Below are positions 38,958 to 40,585 of a stretch of 40,585 bases of DNA, in pieces. The translations under genes and the position numbers were made by a program. How positions within the stretch are numbered: the first letter of the stretch is position 1; the number at the start of each line of letters is the position of its first letter. This DNA comes from Prevotellaceae bacterium UBA1716 (lineage in GTDB: Bacteria > Bacteroidota > Bacteroidia > Bacteroidales > Bacteroidaceae): the NCBI GenBank assembly GCA_002317225.1, contig DCIW01000137.1, forward strand, positions 1 through 40,585, in the 5' to 3' direction. The notes beneath the pieces are model-generated. The model was given only the letters and a program-made list of their open reading frames with translations. It made no database searches and was not told the DNA's origin.

Positions 38958-40484
38958 ATGGAACAGGCACTTTATATTTATAACACGCTTTCACGTAGAA
39001 AGGAAGTTTTTAAGCCACTTCATGCACCTCATGTGGGAATGTATGTTTGTGGTCCTACAGTATATGGAGACGCGCATCTTGGACATGCCCGTCCTGCTAT
39101 TACTTTTGATATCGTTTTCCGTTATCTCAAGCATCTCGGCTATAAGGTTCGCTATGTGCGCAACATCACAGATGTGGGTCACCTTGAGCATGATGCTGAT
39201 GAGGGTGAGGACAAGATTGCAAAGAAGGCACGTCTTGAGCAGTTGGAACCTATGGAGGTGGCTCAGTACTACACTAACCGTTTCCATGAGGCAATGGACG
39301 CTCTCGGATGTCTTCCTCCATCAATCGAACCACATGCCAGCGGTCATATCATCGAACAGCAGCAGCTTGTTCAGCAGATTATCGACAACGGTTTCGGTTA
39401 CGAAAGCAACGGTTCTATCTACTTCGATGTAGAAAAATATAATAAGGTACACAAGTATGGAGTTCTCTCTGGTCGCTCACTTGAGAATATCAAGGATGCA
39501 AGTCGCGAACTTGCTGGAGTAGGGGAGAAGAAGAATCAGGCTGACTTCGCACTCTGGAAGGCTGCCCAGCCAGAACATATCATGCGTTGGCCAAGTCCTT
39601 GGAGCGATGGCTTCCCAGGATGGCATTGCGAATGTACTGCTATGGGACGCAAGTATCTTGGTAGTCACTTTGATATTCATGGTGGTGGTCTCGACCTCGT
39701 ATTCCCACACCACGAATGTGAGATTGCACAGGCTGTAGCAAGTCAGGGTAGCGAAATGGTGACTTACTGGATGCACAACAACATGATCACTATCGATGGA
39801 AAGAAGATGGGTAAGTCGTACAACAACTTCATCACTCTTCCTCAGTTCTTCGCTGGTGAACACGAACGTCTTGAGCGTGGTTATGCACCAATGGTAATCC
39901 GCTTCTTCATTCTTCAGGCACATTATCGCTCTACAGTTGACTTCTCAAATGAGGCTCTTCAGGCAGCAGAGAAGGGACTTGAAAGATTGATGGATGCTTG
40001 GAAAAGCCTCACCCCAACCCTCTCCCAAGGAGAGGGAGCGCCTGCCGGTGTGAAGGTGATTGAGGTTGCTGATGTCAAGGCATTGGAGGAGAAGTGCTAT
40101 GATGCAATGAACGATGACTTGAATACTCCAATCGTTATCTCTAACCTCTTTGAGGCTTCGAAGATGATAAACTCTGCAGTCGACAAGAAGGCAGTATTCA
40201 CTGCTGAGGCTCTTGAGGCAATGAAGCAGTTGTTCCAGACTTTTGCTTTCGAAATTATGGGTATCAAGGCTGGTGCAAGTGCTGCCGGTGCTGCAAATCA
40301 AGGTGGTAGCGATGCTCGTGAAGAGGCATTCGGCAAGGTTGTTGATATGCTTCTCGAACAGCGTTCGAAGGCTAAGGCAAACAAGGATTGGGCTACATCT
40401 GACCTTATCCGCGATAATCTCGCTGCTCTTGGTTTTGAAGTGAAGGATACAAAGGATGGTTGGAGTTGGAAACTGAATAAGTAA
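38958..40484 (+). CDS. cysS: Cysteinyl-tRNA synthetase
   Basis: Class I synthetase that charges tRNA-Cys; cytosolic monomer. The 508 residues show the HIGH-type motif GPTVYGDAHLGHARP (residues 32-46), zinc-site Cys and His residues including Cys31 and those in GWHCECTAMG and FPHHECE, and the KMSKS-type loop KKMGKS. The helical C-terminal domain follows. Residues 350-361 (SLTPTLSQGEGA) come from a palindromic repeat inserted in frame between the catalytic core and the DALR-type region, which makes the protein slightly longer than usual. Confidence 0.95.
   Translation: MEQALYIYNTLSRRKEVFKPLHAPHVGMYVCGPTVYGDAHLGHARPAITFDIVFRYLKHLGYKVRYVRNITDVGHLEHDADEGEDKIAKKARLEQLEPMEVAQYYTNRFHEAMDALGCLPPSIEPHASGHIIEQQQLVQQIIDNGFGYESNGSIYFDVEKYNKVHKYGVLSGRSLENIKDASRELAGVGEKKNQADFALWKAAQPEHIMRWPSPWSDGFPGWHCECTAMGRKYLGSHFDIHGGGLDLVFPHHECEIAQAVASQGSEMVTYWMHNNMITIDGKKMGKSYNNFITLPQFFAGEHERLERGYAPMVIRFFILQAHYRSTVDFSNEALQAAEKGLERLMDAWKSLTPTLSQGEGAPAGVKVIEVADVKALEEKCYDAMNDDLNTPIVISNLFEASKMINSAVDKKAVFTAEALEAMKQLFQTFAFEIMGIKAGASAAGAANQGGSDAREEAFGKVVDMLLEQRSKAKANKDWATSDLIRDNLAALGFEVKDTKDGWSWKLNK
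40005..40040. repeat. GC-rich palindromic repeat inside cysS
   Basis: CCCTCTCC (40018-40025) pairs with GGAGAGGG (40029-40036), preceded by CCTCACCCCAA. The 36-base segment is translated as 12 codons. It is distinct in composition from the flanking coding sequence. Confidence 0.75.
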
Positions 40485-40485
40485 G

Positions 40486-40549
40486 GCCCCCCGACCCCCC
40501 GTCATCGCGTCAGCGCTTTCGAGCTTGACGAGAAAGAACGGGGAGGGCA
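40486..40549. repeat. GC-rich palindromic repeat after cysS
   Basis: GGCCCCCCGACCCCCCGT, starting two bases after the stop codon, resembles the left arm of the aroA element. It faces ACGGGGAGGGC (40539-40549). The loop has CGTCA/TGACG pairing. A TAAATGGTAAATGATTAAAT stretch of the AT-rich repeat type follows at 40561-40580. It may also serve to end cysS transcription. Confidence 0.6.
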
Positions 40550-40585
40550 TCCGCATAGCTTAAATGGTAAATGATTAAATAGTAA

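Overview
The window looks like chromosome of a member of the Bacteroidales, most likely a Prevotella-like genus. The signs are moderate GC content, Bacteroidota promoters (TTTG, about 19-20 bp, then TAnnTTTG) ahead of many genes, many lipoproteins, polysaccharide-degrading enzymes, two type IX secretion (T9SS) genes (porX, porW), a DUF5723-type barrel protein and two LruC/DUF4114-type surface lipoproteins. The genus is an inference; no rRNA or tRNA gene was seen.

Layout. Bases 1-2105 hold the 3' part of a GH2 beta-glycosidase, convergent with a DMT-family permease (2172-3044). A 460-base gap contains a candidate small RNA (about 3291-3485) with its own promoter and terminator. Next come a Nim-like flavin protein, two tandem deoxynucleoside kinases and an AMP-forming acyl-CoA ligase behind an array of TGCACAC motifs. 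A lipoprotein plus DUF5723 pair follows (7511-10831), with a perfect palindrome inside its promoter. A minus-strand housekeeping cluster runs rpoN, PAP2 phosphatase, purE, ispG, coaX (15811 down to 10933). It is divergent from dnaE, which is followed by trxA and a small acidic protein. A second minus-strand operon runs aroA, a small conserved unknown, porW, porX, tsaE (27257 down to 20616). A GH115 alpha-glucuronidase follows, then a 1-kb repeat-rich non-coding tract. Two large paralogous LruC-like lipoproteins then face each other across a PIN-domain toxin-antitoxin pair. The window ends with cysS.

How the genes fit together. GH2 and GH115 suit plant-glycan use. porW and porX are parts of the export and regulation machinery of T9SS. 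The LruC-like lipoproteins and the lipoprotein/DUF5723 pair are probably envelope components. The remaining genes are core metabolism, replication and translation.

The most unusual signal is a set of dispersed short palindromic repeats, in a GC-rich and an AT-rich class. They lie not only between genes but inside reading frames: 27 codons in aroA, about 12 in cysS, about 11 in tsaE and about 11 in the GH115 gene. They also form the last codons and stop of porX and the junction of aroA with the next gene. This resembles the in-gene palindromic elements known from Rickettsia. The second unusual region is the non-coding tract upstream of the first LruC-like gene. It holds a nested 250-bp palindrome built of TGTTAGG motifs, followed by a 23-bp tandem array.
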